Of a stretch of DNA of 64,000 bases, positions 10,303 through 21,513 are shown one piece after another. The DNA comes from Hansfordia pulvinata (lineage: Eukaryota > Ascomycota > Sordariomycetes > Xylariales): assembly GCA_006538405.1 (NCBI GenBank), contig BJKQ01000037.1:1-64000 (forward strand), given 5' to 3'. Within the stretch, counting starts at the first letter, position 1. Every line of letters begins with the position of its first letter. Below the pieces are notes generated by a model, which saw only the letters and a program-made list of their open reading frames with translations, made no database searches and had not been told where the DNA came from. A program made the position numbers and the translations under genes.

Positions 10303-11112
10303 ATGACTCAACTTATAAGAAGCAATTTTCAAAATCATCCGTTTCACTTAGTTTCTCCATCACCGTGGCCTTTAAATACTAGTGTAAGTTTACTTAGTTT
10401 AACTCTTAGTGGTGCATTAAGTATGCACTCTTTTAGTAATGCTTATATTATTACTTTATTATCTTTATTTGCCGTAATTTTATCTATGACATTTTGATTT
10501 AGAGATATCATAGCTGAGGGTACATTTTTAGGTAACCATACTTTAGCTGTTCAAAAAGGGTTAAATTTAGGTGTTATATTATTTATAGTATCTGAAGCTT
10601 TATTCTTTATGGCTATATTTTGAGCATTTTTTCATAGTGCTCTTACACCTACAGTTGAATTAGGTGCACAATGACCTCCTTTAGGTATTGAATCAGTTAA
10701 TGCTTTTGAACTTCCTTTATTAAATACATTTATTTTATTAGGTAGTGGTGTAACTATAACTTATTCACATCACTCTTTAATTCAAGGAAACAGAACAGGA
10801 GCTATATACGGTTCAATAGCTACTGTAATACTAGCTTTAGTGTTTACAGTATTCCAAGGTGTAGAATACGCTGTATCTTCATTTACTATAAGTGATGGTG
10901 CTTACGGTTCATCATTTTATTTTAGTACAGCCTTTCATGGGTTACATGTAATTATAGGTACTATTTTTATAGCTGTAGCTTTATGAAGAATTATAGCATA
11001 CCATTTAACAGATAATCATCATTTAGGATTTGAAAGTTCTATCTTGTATTGACATTTTGTTGACGTTGTTTGATTATTTCTTTATGTATCAGTATATTAC
11101 TGAGGTTCTTAA
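10303..11112 (+). CDS. cox3: cytochrome c oxidase subunit 3
   Basis: Seven-helix subunit of complex IV. 269 residues, the usual length, starting [20 protein letters not shown]. Diagnostic blocks include FVSEALFF-like [32 protein letters not shown], the [10 protein letters not shown] motif and the end [20 protein letters not shown]. Most Trp codons are TGA (for example 10498 and 10621). No intron and no repeat insertion seen. Confidence 0.98.
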
Positions 11113-11530
11113 TCTAATTGTTACTAAAACTGTTATACAAGCGTACCTTTTAAGAGTAGAGGATGTGCGGAGGGCTAAATTATAATGGGCTGCGCAAGCT
11201 AAAGCTACGCCCATAAAAATTATAGCCCCTCCTTGCGTAGGCTAAATTCTTAGGGAGGGCTGCGCAAGCTAAAGCTCCGCCCACCCTCATGAATTTAGGA
11301 GCCTATTTTTAAAGGAGAGCAGAGCTTGCTTGGTTTTGACTACTGATCCTTTGGATAAACAGCAAGCCTCCTTCTTCGATTAAAGCCACACCACACTAAT
11401 AAAAACCTCGCTTCCCCTGTTTATAAGGTGGAAACGCTCTCTTAACGTATTCATAGGGAAAGCTTGCTCTGACGGTAGAATTTGCGGAGCCGTCAATAGC
11501 TAGCTCGCGTTTATTCAATCTAATACTACT
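11113..11530. other. spacer cox3-trnI with hairpin repeats
   Basis: Contains GGCTGCGCAAGCTAAAGC-type modules in inverted pairs (11180-11300) and an AGAGCTTGCTTGG ... CAGCAAGC hairpin (about 11320-11370). No gene seen. Confidence 0.65.
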
Positions 11531-11602
11531 AATTCTTTAGTTTAATAGGTAAAACACATTTTTGATAGAAATGTTATTCAAGTTCAAGTCTTGGAAGAAT
11601 TA
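11531..11602 (+). tRNA. trnI: tRNA-Ile (GAU)
   Basis: Acceptor AATTCTT/AAGAATT, D stem GTTT/AAAC, anticodon stem CATTT/AAATG with loop TTGATAG, T stem TCAAG/CTTGG. Confidence 0.93.
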
Positions 11603-11747
11603 AAGGGGGGGGGTGGTTAAATTATGAGAGCTTGCGCCTTAAGTAAGAGGATTTAGAGGCACCCTATGCCCTGTTGGTCTTTTTACAAGAAAGTTATCCA
11701 GAGGATCAGAAGTCATCCAAAGGATCAGAAGTCATCCAGAACCTTGA

Positions 11748-11833
11748 AGAGAATTGATCGAGTGGTTTAAGATGGTAAGTTTGAGTTTTACTTGGCCTTA
11801 AGGGTCACATCCGTTCGAATCGGATATTCTCTG
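11748..11833 (+). tRNA. trnS: tRNA-Ser (UGA)
   Basis: Acceptor AGAGAAT/ATTCTCT, anticodon stem GTAAG/TTTAC with loop TTTGAGT, long variable arm, T stem ATCCG/CGGAT. Confidence 0.93.
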
Positions 11834-12163
11834 TATTAGTTTGAGTTTAGCTTTATAAGGCATGGTGAAGGGTACCTATTTATATAGGTAGCTTTATACT
11901 TCTGAGTCTTTGTTTATACTTTTTGTGTGGGGGGGGAGCTATAATTATAGCCCTCCTAAAAAATCCTTCCCTAATAAATTTAGCCCGCCCTCTATAATAA
12001 TTTAGCGCAAGCTCTTTCTTATGAGCGAAGGGGAGGGGAGAGGGTACTACATTCCGCTTTCTTTTTAGTAGAATATAGCTCTCTAAAAAGGATAAAAGCA
12101 AGCTTTCCTCCTTCCTCTTTCTTAGGTTAAAACGTCCCACACTTTTATATCCAATATTTTCAA

Positions 12164-12236
12164 CGGATTAGGGCCGGGTTGGTTAGGCGCCCCTTTTGGG
12201 TAGGGGAGAAGTTACGTTCGAATCGTAATAATCCGA
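12164..12236 (+). tRNA. trnP: tRNA-Pro (UGG)
   Basis: Acceptor CGGATTA/TAATCCG, anticodon stem CCCCT/AGGGG with loop TTTGGGT, T stem TTACG/CGTAA. Confidence 0.95.
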
Positions 12237-15200
12237 AAATATTTATTTTTAGAAATAAAGTGTACTTGATATAGAAAAAAGTTAATATGGTTTTATAATT
12301 ATAAAAGTTAGATACAGCTTGCTGTAATTCTTATATAATTATGCCATAAACAAGTATACAAAGAGATTATTAGGGATCCCTGTAATTAGCTATGTATTAA
12401 AGAGTGACAAAAAATTATGTAGACTATAGCTGCAAGGAGAGGTTACACCTTTCTGTGTAAGGCGGGCGCAAGCTCTGCTATCATGCAAGCTATAGCTTCA
12501 AACATATTAACTCTAAGAGAAATTAAATAATAAACGAAGGCGAATTGAAATATCTTAGTAGCTTCAGGAAAAGAAATCAAACGAGATTCTATAAGTAGTG
12601 TGAATGAAAGTAGAAGAGCCTATATATTAATAAGTAAAATAGACACAAACCTGTTTAAATATTAAGGGGAACCTTCCTCTAAGGCTAAATATAATACATA
12701 AGCGACAGCGAATAGTACCGTGAGGGAAAGGGTTGAAATAGTAGTTTTATAAGCAGCTCAAGTTATTTTACGAGAGCGTACCTTTTGCATAATGGGTCAC
12801 CAAGTTAACATTAGATGCGAGCAAATTGCGCAGTTAAAACAATGATCAAACAAATGAATTAGTGTCTAAAGTTAGACCCGAAGCTAGGTGATCTTACTAT
12901 GGTCAGGACTATAAAGGTCCGAACGGGTTATTGTTGCATAAATATCCGAAGAACTATGGTAAGTTTAGTGAAAGACAAATCTGACCTAGATAGCTGGTTT
13001 TCTGCGAAACCTATAATAGTAGGCAATTCAAGTAACATTATCGCAGGTACAGAACTTAATCTCAGGCAAGATGTAATTTATTTAGGAGGCGTGCTTCTAT
13101 GTTGAGGCTTATACTCTTAAATATACATTTACGTTTGTGCAGATCGGGGGGTCGTGAAGACTTTATCGGTGAGTATGTAGACTCGGAATGGCATATATGG
13201 ATCTTGAATTATCAGACATAGAATGCTAAGGTTGTATGTCAAAAGGGAAACAGCCCAGAACAAGTGTTAAGGTTCCGAAATTATTATTAAGTGAAATTAA
13301 GAAGGTCTTTTCTTAAGTCGACAAGGAGATGGGCTTAGAAGCAGCCATTATTTAAAGATCTCGTAATAGAGCGCTTGTTAATACTAAATGGCATCGAAAA
13401 TTTAGCGGATCTAAATAATATACCGAAACCTTGTCCATAAATTATAATGATAGTTTATTAAAGTAATTTACTGGGGTAGCAGAACATTGAGTAAACCTGC
13501 AACATTATATTAATTTTTAATAAATGTGTAAAAGTAAGAAGAGTAAAATCTTTACTATACAGTAAACTCAAGAGAGAATGGTGACATGAGTAACAAAAAA
13601 GAAGTTTAAGAGAGGGGGCAAGGCAGAGTTTTTGTGTAGGCTATATAGTTCTCATGTAAGCTCTTGTTTCCCTCCATCCTTGAACACTCGCCTAAAGCTT
13701 ATGGTTAATTTAAAGTCAACGGCCTCTAAGTTATCAGTCCTAAAGGCTGAAGCGATGAGAAATAAAACTTATTACTTAAATGACAACACTTGAAAAGTGA
13801 AAAGTGTGCTGGAAAAATTAAGTAATATATTAAAAAGCTACAACAAACTAAACAGATGAGTTCTTTTTAATGAATAAAAAACCGTACCTAAAAACTGTGA
13901 CAAGTAAGCTAGTAGAGTATACGAAGGCGTAAATGAGCTAACAATCATAAAGGAACTCGGCAAAATGACTACCGTAACTTAGGGAGAAGGAGGGCTCATT
14001 CCTCCCGTTCTTGGTTATTAGCTGAAATAATGTTAATACGTAAAACAAGACGGGTAAGAAGGAAGAAGCATAAAATAGTGTTGTACGACTGTTTAATTAA
14101 AACAAAGCACTTTGCATAAAGACTTAAAGTCTAAGTATAGAGTGTGATTTCTGCCCGATCCCGGCTGGCTAACGAAAATAACTGACCTTAATAGGTTGGG
14201 TACTGTAGGAACCCCCGGGCAATGGCGGCCTTAACGTGAGGGTCCTAAGGTAGCGGAATACCTTGACTGTTAAATGCAGTCTTTGCATGAATGATGTAAC
14301 GATACAACAGCTGTCTCTATGATTGACTCAGTGAAATTGGCATAACTGTGCAGATACAGTTTACCTCTAGTTAGACGAGAAGACCCTATGCAGCTTTACT
14401 GTTACTAATTACTAGGTGCGGTTGGGGACAAATTTTAGTAAATAAGGTAATCGATAAGATAAAAATGTAATACCTTTATTTGGGGATCGTACTGTGTAGG
14501 TTATATTAACCTTCTTTCTTAGAATCTAACGATTCTTTGAAGGTAACCTTAGAAAGGAAAAATCGCTAGGAGACAGTTTATGCGGGGCACAGACCCCACA
14601 AAGAGTAAATGGGAGTGTCCAATTATGTTATATATTTGTTAAAGCGTGAGCTTAAATTTAATCTCAACTGGTTACGTTTTACGTTTCTATTGAGATTAAT
14701 AACAGACGTATAACTATATAAAATTTTGTTTTGGTCTTTAAGACTTAAACAAGAACTTTATTATCCTGGACTATAAATTATAACGGTTCATAAGCTATCT
14801 TGCTCATGGATCGGTAAATTTGAAAGACTTCAAGGAGTCGTCTAGGAAACCCGGTTTACCGGGTAGTTCATTATTGTTTGTTTGTAATAGTAGGTAGCGA
14901 TGCTATATTCTATCTTATATATGTATAGAGGTACAAGCCTAGATACGGAACTTGTTCCGTGTCTAATTTTGATCTTTGCTTTTTTTGTAGTTTCTACCTT
15001 TTATGGGCTTTATCCTTTAATATAAAGGAGCAAGACTATAGCTTGCTCTGACGACCGAGGGTGACGTAAGTTTCCCTTTGCCGTCTAAAGTTTGCTATAG
15101 CTCTAATTTAGCTCGGTTTAAATATACAACCCATTTATGAGGAGCAATTTATCAATTAGGTAAGATTTTTACTATAGCGAAATTAGTTGTAATTAAAAAG

Positions 15201-15593
15201 TTACGAAGGGTAATCCTTTCTAATAATTTATTATCTGTAGCTGTTATATGTTTTATTTTAAGTAAATATATCGTGTATCTACTAAACATAAAACAGTTAT
15301 GGTTCTGTATATTACTTACCAAGTTTAATGGCTAAATCTTGCCTTACTGTTTGACCACCAACAAGTCTTACAGTCGCGTAAGCGGGGCATAGGATCACAA
15401 GACACCTTAAGGAAAGGTCTTGGATTATTGGAAAAGCTACGCTAGGGATGTTTGTCCTTCAATCTTTAAATAAATATATACTAAATAAAGTAGTAATTTT
15501 AACTACTTCGATTAATACCATTTCATGAGAGGAACCTTCCACATAAAGCTCATTGATTGGTATTTTTTGAGGCTAAAATTCATGTTTACACAA

Positions 15594-15616
15594 GGGTGGG
15601 GGGGGAACCCCCCCCC
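15594..15616. repeat. G-run/GGAACC/C-run near-palindrome in rnl intron
   Basis: Like the GGTACC family but with AA at the centre, so the palindrome core is imperfect. Confidence 0.65.
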
Positions 15617-16266
15617 GCTCTTTTTTTAGGTATATTATGACTTTAAATATAAGCTAAAGTAGCTTATATTTATTTTCGTATTTAAATAATTGAGAATAAT
15701 AAGGTTAAATTTCAAAGATTACTTTCTTTTTGAGCTACAATAAGATGATATAATTCCGGGTAAGTATCCCAGGAAAGAATAGCTTCGAGCTCCGCACAGA
15801 TAAGTAAATTTGAAGCGAAATTTTTCGGAGTGAAATAAACTAGAGGGAATGTTTGTGTGAGGTTTAGCTTCAGGTAGGAGAGCAGAGCTTTTTAGGGTGC
15901 GGTAACCAGTGCGGACTACTGATCCTTTGGATGGGTACCCCCAGCAAACTCTCCTTCTCCTGTGTGGCGTTAATCGGAGATTCAGCAAGCTCTGCTCTCA
16001 TAAGGAGAGCTTGCACCCACCCACCTACAAAGGAAGCTACAGCTCTCATGCAAGCTCCCTCCCTCCCACTTAAGGGACTAGTTTTGTTTTTGCGATGAAA
16101 AAATCGTTCAACGACTATTAGGCTGCGCAAGCTCCGCCATAAAAACCTTACTTTTTTTTTTTGAGCTGGGTGATGCGGTTTTGAGGCACAAGCTCTCAGA
16201 GTAACCACCTCTCACCAGCTCATATATATATAAACGAAATTTTATAAAAAAATTCATAACTAAAAT

Positions 16267-17961
16267 ATGAAACATACGAAAATTCAAAATTTAAATAGAG
16301 TTAGAACCTTAGGCGCAAGCTCTGATAATAATATAAATTATCCTTATATTTTTTCATCTGATAGAGGAGGGCGTAAACTCGAAACTTCTTTACTTAAGGC
16401 AGGTAATCCTGCCGCTGTGAAATTAACTCCTTTTAACGTACATAAAAAAATAGTAGGTGAAACAAGTTATTTTCCAGCTGTATCGAAAGAATGGAAAAAT
16501 TCAGTATATACTTATAATTCTAATACTACAAAAAATTACCCGGCATATAATTTAAATATAAATACTTTAATAAAAGGATATTTTAATATGTATTTTAAAA
16601 ATAAATTTATGTCGGCAGGGTGGGGTACTTCTCCCCAGTACAAACATAAATTGATTTCTCGTAAAAAAAGAATCATGTCTTTAAATAAGATTTTAGTAAG
16701 TAAAGCAGAAGTAAAACACACAAATTCTAAAGCTATAATAACAATTTTTGTTTATAATAGAGAACAAATGGTATTAGACCAAAAATTAAGTCGTTTAATA
16801 CCTATTTTTAATAAATTAGTTTTATTTTTAATGAAATTTAATTTGGCTGAACGGTTTAGAGTTAGCTTGGGACCTAGTTTGAAGGGTGAAGTAGGATACC
16901 CTTCCGTGTTTGACTATGTCACAGCAAGCTCTCACACATCTAAAGAATCAGTTAATAGTATATTTATGAATACTTTTTTGAATAAAATATTTAGACCTTT
17001 ATTTGAATTAAAAAATTTAAAAAATATAAACTCGCTGTCTGATGCTTTAATCGGAGAAGGAGGCAGAGCTTGCGCAGCACACCAAGCAAGCTCTGCTTTC
17101 AAGCTTACTGGGGTTTCAGGCGCAAGCTCATGTAACCTACCTAAGGATAAGAGCTTGCGGCTTAAATTTCAATATTCATTATATAAAATTCGTATATTAT
17201 TAAAAAATATTAGAAGATTAAAATTAAAATTAAATTTAAATCATTACAAAATGGAAAAACAATTTTTATCTAAATTAGGTAATTATATTAGTCAATATTA
17301 TGGTAAAGAAGTAGAATTTAATATAGTTAATTTAAAATCTATAACACATAATTCAGATATATTTACTCAAATTTTAACTTCAAAAATGAAGAAAGAAAAA
17401 GCAAGTCCAATTGCATTAATGAATCTTTTATTAAGTAAATTTAAATTCAAAGATGAAAACCCTTCAGATAGATCTAAAGTTCTTAAATTAGTAGATAATA
17501 GTTTAGTTGCAAATAAATTTAAAAATATTAACATAAGTTCAATACTTAGTAATAATATGGGTGTTTCAGGTGAGAGCTCTTATCCTTTGGATCAGAAGCC
17601 TTCACCTAGTTCTTTAAATGAATTATTAATGAATATACATAAGAATACTACCATGTCTAATGATTACAGTGATTCAGAAAATTTCACTGTAGAAAAAATT
17701 ATATTGAATAAAATAAAGTATAAAGATACAAGAGGTGTTCGAATTAGAGTAAAAGGTAGATTAACTAAACGTTATAAAGCAGCTAGAGCTACATACAAAT
17801 TTAAATGAAAAGGAGGATTGAAAAATTTAGATTCAGCTTTTAAAGGATTATCTTCTGTAGTTTATAGAGGTCATTTAGATTCAAATGTAGAAAAATCTAT
17901 GCTAGCAAGTAAACGAAGAATTGGATCTTTCGCTGTGTCAGGTTGACTAGCTACTAAGTAA
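16267..17961 (+). CDS. rps3: ribosomal protein S3 (intron-encoded)
   Basis: Small-subunit ribosomal protein made in the organelle. 564 residues, rich in Asn, Lys and Ile. The C-terminal RNA-binding part GVRIRVKGRLTKRYKAARA, then W (TGA 17806) KGGL and FAVSGWLATK, identifies Rps3. The middle is expanded, and parts are repeat-derived: GGRACAAHQASSAF (about 17060-17105) comes from a CAGAGCTTG...CAAGCTCTG hairpin, and SSCNLPKDKSLRL from another AAGCTC module. The frame stays open throughout, so these insertions are tolerated. The start ATG follows a short AT-rich leader inside the rnl intron. Confidence 0.9.
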
Positions 17962-18013
17962 TAACTATTAGTATTGAGCCTTAATATACCTAAAAATTCG
18001 TAAAGGGAAGGTA

Positions 18014-18112
18014 TATCCAGAACCTTAACCTTAACCTTAACCTTAATCTTAACCTTAACGAAAGGAGAGTTTACACACGGAGAGTTTACACACGGAGAGT
18101 TTACACACGGAA
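18014..18112. repeat. TTAACC array with three 15-nt units, 3' of rps3
   Basis: Six or so CTTAAC-type hexamers are followed by three tandem GGAGAGTTTACACAC units. It sits in the intron between rps3 and the splice site. Confidence 0.8.
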
Positions 18113-18810
18113 ATACAGCAAGCAAGCTCTCATGGAGGGCTAGTTGAAATATATATATAGAAAAAAAAAAGAAGAAATAGTCTGAACCATTTTGTAAAAA
18201 GTGGAAATTAATTTAAAGATAACATGTTGAACAGGCTAATTTGCGCAAGAGTGTGCAAAATGAGTGCGCGGTTTGGCACCTCGATGTCGGCTTAACTTAT
18301 CCTCATGGATGCAGAAACTATGTAGGGTACGACTGTTCGTCGATTAAAAAGTTACATGAGCTGGGTTAAATACGTCGTGAGACAGTATGGTTTCTATCTT
18401 CTAGAGGAAATTAGAATATAATAAGGAATAACCTATGTACGAAAGGAACTTGGAATATTAATATAATTAATATTGAAATAACAAAATTGATAATCTCTGG
18501 TTTACCTGTTGTTTATATGTCTTAGTAAAATTATTTATTAAGACTATCCTACTTTCACTTGAGTAGTTATGATAGTATAGGCACGGCAGGGAAGCTATGT
18601 TAGTCCGAGATAAGTGCTGAAAGCATATAGGCACGAAGCTCACCTTAAGATATTTCTTAAATATACGTAATAGATCATTACAAACATTAAGGGGAGGGTT
18701 TTTAATTAGCTCTTTCCTCTTAAAGAATATAGGCTTAATCTGTAATAATCTAGAGATTTTAAGGAAGTAAGTACTAATTAGATAAATAACTGATATTATT
18801 TTATATATAT

Positions 18811-19115
18811 CTTACACTTTATAAAAATAGCTTTAATTTCGGGCTACTTAGAGATATATTTGAGGTAGTTTTTTTTTTCTGAGTAAGTTAAAGTTTAAGG
18901 GGAATTTTTGGAGCGGAGGTGAATAATTCTAGGGAGTTTTATCCTATGGATCAGAAAGCTCTAGCTCTCATGCAAGCTCGTCATGCTGGGATTTTTTAGT
19001 GGATGATGATTCCCTCCTTTATTAAGTTAGTTCTCCACCTTTTCATTCCTCTCATATAAGCTCCTCCCTTTATGTAGTTACAAGCTTATAGTTATAAGTT
19101 TGAACATTAAGAATA
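18811..19115. other. spacer rnl-trnT
   Basis: AT-rich, with short AAGCTC pieces around 18955-18985. No gene seen. Confidence 0.5.
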
Positions 19116-19186
19116 GCCTGATTAGCATAAAAGCAATGCAATTGTTTTGTAATCAATAGAAGGCAGTGCGATACTGCCATTGGGCT
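19116..19186 (+). tRNA. trnT: tRNA-Thr (UGU)
   Basis: Acceptor GCCTGAT/ATTGGGC, D stem GCAT/ATGC, anticodon loop TTTGTAA, T stem GGCAG/CTGCC. Confidence 0.92.
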
Positions 19187-19689
19187 AAATATTTATAGTT
19201 ATAGTTTGCTTGGTGTGTAGGCATTTCTTCTCCGATTCAGCCACCTTGATAATTTAATTATTCTGTGAGCGAGCGGTTGTTTGTAGGGCTATAATTCTTA
19301 TGTAGAGGGTGTGCGTATCCAGAACCAGAACCAGAACCAGAACCTTGGGTTAAGGTAAAGGTTAAGGTAAAGGTAAAGGTGAAGGTTAAGGATCCGCAAG
19401 CAGAGCTTGCGGATCCGGAGGATACGCCTCCTTGTGTAGGCTAAATTCTTAGGGAGCTTGCTGATCCGGAGGATACACACCCTCATGAATTTAGCCTCCC
19501 TAAAAGTGTAACCGAAATATAGCACCCTGGATGAGAGTTTACACCACACAGCACTAAAAAAAAATCCCTTCGAAATATAGGGTCTTTTCTCGATCAGCAA
19601 GCTATAGCTATCGTGAAGGATTCTTTAGCAAGCTTCCCTCCCTTTTTAAGTTCAACCTTAAATACTTTAGTATTTAATTAAACCTTATA
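19187..19689. other. spacer trnT-trnE, mostly repeat
   Basis: Dominated by the reverse composite repeat and its hairpin flank (19311-19497). No gene seen. Confidence 0.65.
19311..19497 (-). repeat. 187-bp repeat, inverted copy
   Basis: Modules in order: AGAACC units, AAGGTT units, GGATCCGCAAGC, AGAGCTTGCGGATCCGG, GAGGATACGCCTCC, TAGGCTAAATTC. It is the reverse complement of 23036-23224 with few mismatches, and a third, longer copy lies at 62172-62388. Confidence 0.85.
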
Positions 19690-19762
19690 GGATTAGTAGT
19701 CAAGCGGTACGACGTGACCCTTTCAACGTCATTATACACGGGTTCGAATCCCGTCTAGTCTA
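19690..19762 (+). tRNA. trnE: tRNA-Glu (UUC)
   Basis: Acceptor GGATTAG/CTAGTCT, D stem GTC/GAC, anticodon loop with CTTTCAA giving UUC, T stem ACGGG/CCCGT. Confidence 0.92.
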
Positions 19763-19768
19763 TTCGAT

Positions 19769-19838
19769 GCGGATTAGTGTAATAGTTAACATATTTGGCT
19801 CATGCCCAGATGATGAAGGTGCAATTCCTTTGTCCGCT
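19769..19838 (+). tRNA. trnM: tRNA-Met (CAU), copy 1
   Basis: Acceptor GCGGATT/TGTCCGC, D stem TGT/ACA, anticodon stem TTTGG/CCAGA with loop CTCATGC. Six bases after trnE. Initiator or elongator role cannot be decided here. Confidence 0.9.
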
Positions 19839-20123
19839 TATACATAAAAAAAAAAAAGAGCTTGCATGTTTACACTTAAAATTAGTGCGTGCTGGCAGAG
19901 GGGAGGGATTTTTTTTTGTGCTGTGTTTTATATCCATGTGTGTGGGGGCTATAATTCTTATGGGCTATAATTCTTATGGGCGGAGCTTGCGCCCTCCGCC
20001 TTCCGCCCTCCGCCCCTCTCCTTCGGTTACGTATAAATCCTTATTTAAGATTGCAAGGTAGGTATACCCACCTGCTATCATTAAATAAAATTTGAGGTGA
20101 TATTATTTATTCCTTTTAAATAA
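19839..20123. other. spacer with long shared repeat block
   Basis: The block at about 19888-19980 (GTGCTGGCAGAGGGGAGGGA, ATATCCATGTGTG, GGGGCTATAATTCTTAT) recurs at about 22047-22140 and, inverted, at 38730-38870. No gene seen. Confidence 0.6.
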
Positions 20124-20196
20124 GAGGCTATAGCTTAATTGGTAAAGCGTACTGCTCATAACGGTAATTATAAGTGTTCAAGTCACTTTGGCCTTA
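20124..20196 (+). tRNA. trnM: tRNA-Met (CAU), copy 2
   Basis: Acceptor GAGGCTA/TGGCCTT, D stem GCTT/AAGC, anticodon stem TACTG/CGGTA with loop CTCATAA, T stem AAGTG/CACTT. Differs from copy 1 throughout, so not a recent duplicate. Confidence 0.9.
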
Positions 20197-20586
20197 AAAA
20201 ACCCCCTAAAATTTTTTTTTTATAATTTAATTAGTAAATTGTAGCTTTTCTACTAGTAGGAAGCTATTAAAGTTTACTGCTTTATATTTTGTGCCTACTT
20301 AACTTTAACTTGATGTTATTACTATATATATGGTTTTGGCCGTATTAAAGCTTACTTAAAGAGGGTCAGGGAAGGGGCAGGATAACTTGCATGTTTACAC
20401 TTATCGGGGAAGGAGAGCTTGCGGCGGCTACATCTAGCTTGCTGTGACTACGTCGGTTATGTTTCTTAAGGGGGTACCCACCATCGCACCCAAACAAGTT
20501 TTGTATCCTTCTAGGTATCCTGAGATGTCCTCTGCTATACACGTATAAAGTAGAGTTAGCGTCCTAGCCTAATTAGAAAAAAAAAA
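20197..20586. other. spacer trnM-trnL
   Basis: Contains a repeat at about 20389-20496 (ACTTGCATGTTTACAC, GGAGAGCTTGCGGCGGCTAC, GTGACTACGTCGG) that is inverted at 21572-21680. No gene seen. Confidence 0.6.
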
Positions 20587-20669
20587 ATCCGAGTGCTGGA
20601 ATAGGTAGACAGTGCAAACTTAAGCTTTGTTGATGAATAATCGTGGACGTTCAAGTCGTCCCTCGGATA
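20587..20669 (+). tRNA. trnL: tRNA-Leu (UAA)
   Basis: Acceptor ATCCGAG/CTCGGAT, anticodon stem GCAAA/TTTGT with loop CTTAAGC, long variable arm, T stem GGACG/CGTCC. Confidence 0.93.
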
Positions 20670-21007
20670 TATTTACATTTTTATAATATAAAGGTAACTT
20701 AAGCTACCTTTATGTTAAGCTACAATAGGATATAGGTGGCTGAAAACCCAGCTATTTTATCCTTTTTTTTTAAGTAGGGCGAGCTTGCATGAGAGCGGAG
20801 GAGGGGGGGGGGGTACCCCCCCCCCTCCGCGCCTCACATAAAATCCCTCAGGTTTATATTTAAAAGTAAGAACACGTTTACATAGAGAGCGCACACCCTT
20901 AGCCGCCCTCAAAAACTTTTAAAGTATTAATCGGTGGCGATTCTAGGCGTATCTCTTAAAAGAGTTAAGTCATTTAGCGTTTAAAGGCGTAAGTTTCTAT
21001 ATTTATA
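20670..21007. other. spacer trnL-trnA
   Basis: Contains a GGTACC palindrome (20801-20828). No gene seen. Confidence 0.55.
20801..20828. repeat. G-run/GGTACC/C-run palindrome
   Basis: GAGG then about eleven G, TA, about ten C, then CTCC: arms of roughly 13 bp. Confidence 0.8.
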
Positions 21008-21079
21008 GGGGACATGGTTTAATAGGTAAAACAGGAATGTTGCACGTTTCTTATCTCTGTTCGATTCGGGGTGTCTCCA
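21008..21079 (+). tRNA. trnA: tRNA-Ala (UGC)
   Basis: Acceptor GGGGACA/TGTCTCC, D stem GTTT/AAAC, anticodon stem GGAAT/GTTTC with loop GTTGCAC. Confidence 0.92.
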
Positions 21080-21440
21080 ATATTTGATTTTTATGTTCGC
21101 TTATATTAGGCTCATGTAATAGTGAGTTTACTGGTAGGAGGGGAGGGGGGGGGAAGTTAGCACTTTCGATATGTTCAAAATTTACATATATATAACTAAA
21201 ACCAAATCTCTATATTAAACGAAAGTTTATTTAGGTGTAATTATGGAACGGAGAGCTTGCTATTTATTCGGCCTCTGCCCACACAAAAGGAAGTTATTAA
21301 TTAAGAGCCTTTTTTCATATTAGATAGTTTGCTTTTGATATTGTATCTATATGAAGAAAGGAAAGGGTGGGAAAGGCTGATAATATCACACCTTTCCCTT
21401 AAGTAAGCTTTCCATAGTACCTTTACGGAATTATACATAA
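21080..21440. other. spacer trnA-trnF
   Basis: AT-rich with a short G-run (21138-21152). No gene seen. Confidence 0.5.
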
Positions 21441-21513
21441 GCTTAGGTAACTCAATTGGTAGAGTAGATGATTGAAGCCCATCGTGCTGCAGGTTCAAGT
21501 CCTGTCTTAAGCA
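21441..21513 (+). tRNA. trnF: tRNA-Phe (GAA)
   Basis: Acceptor GCTTAGG/CTTAAGC, D arm ACTC/GAGT, anticodon loop TTGAAGC, T stem GCAGG/CCTGT. Confidence 0.94.

Larger units (their letters stand above)
15450..18229 (+). other. group I intron in rnl (domain V site), host of rps3
   Basis: The exon junction GGGAT|AACAGG corresponds to the well-known site near E. coli position 2449-2450. The intron starts after T15449 and ends in G18229. A P7-like AGAAATAGTCTGAAC lies at about 18173. It carries rps3 instead of an endonuclease, as in many fungi, and is enlarged by repeats (a G-run/C-run pair at 15594-15616 and AGCAGAGC hairpins at 15880-16060). Confidence 0.88.
12290..18810 (+). rRNA. rnl: large subunit ribosomal RNA (two exons around an intron)
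   Basis: Conserved 23S blocks appear in order: GGAAAAGAAATCAAACGAG (about 12567), GGGCTTAGAAGCAGCCA-type (about 13331), GGCGGCCTTAACGTGAGGGTCCTAAGGTAGCG (about 14224, domain V), AGACCCTATGCAGCTTTACT, then GCTAGGGAT at 15449. After the intron the second exon resumes AACAGGCTAATTT at 18230, followed by GGCACCTCGATGTCGGC and the sarcin-ricin region (GTACGAAAGGAACTTGG, about 18436). Ends are approximate. Dispersed repeats are inserted at about 12425-12500 (5' domain) and 13610-13690. Confidence 0.95.

Noticed and set aside
15719..16208. Minus-strand reading frames in the rnl intron
   Set aside because: They consist of translated AAGCTC repeat modules and overlap each other; all genes here are on the + strand.
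19298..19600. Minus-strand frame over the 187-bp repeat, also seen at 23046 and 62190
   Set aside because: The same peptide ([20 protein letters not shown]) recurs only because the repeat is copied; one site is inside an intron, so it is not a gene family.
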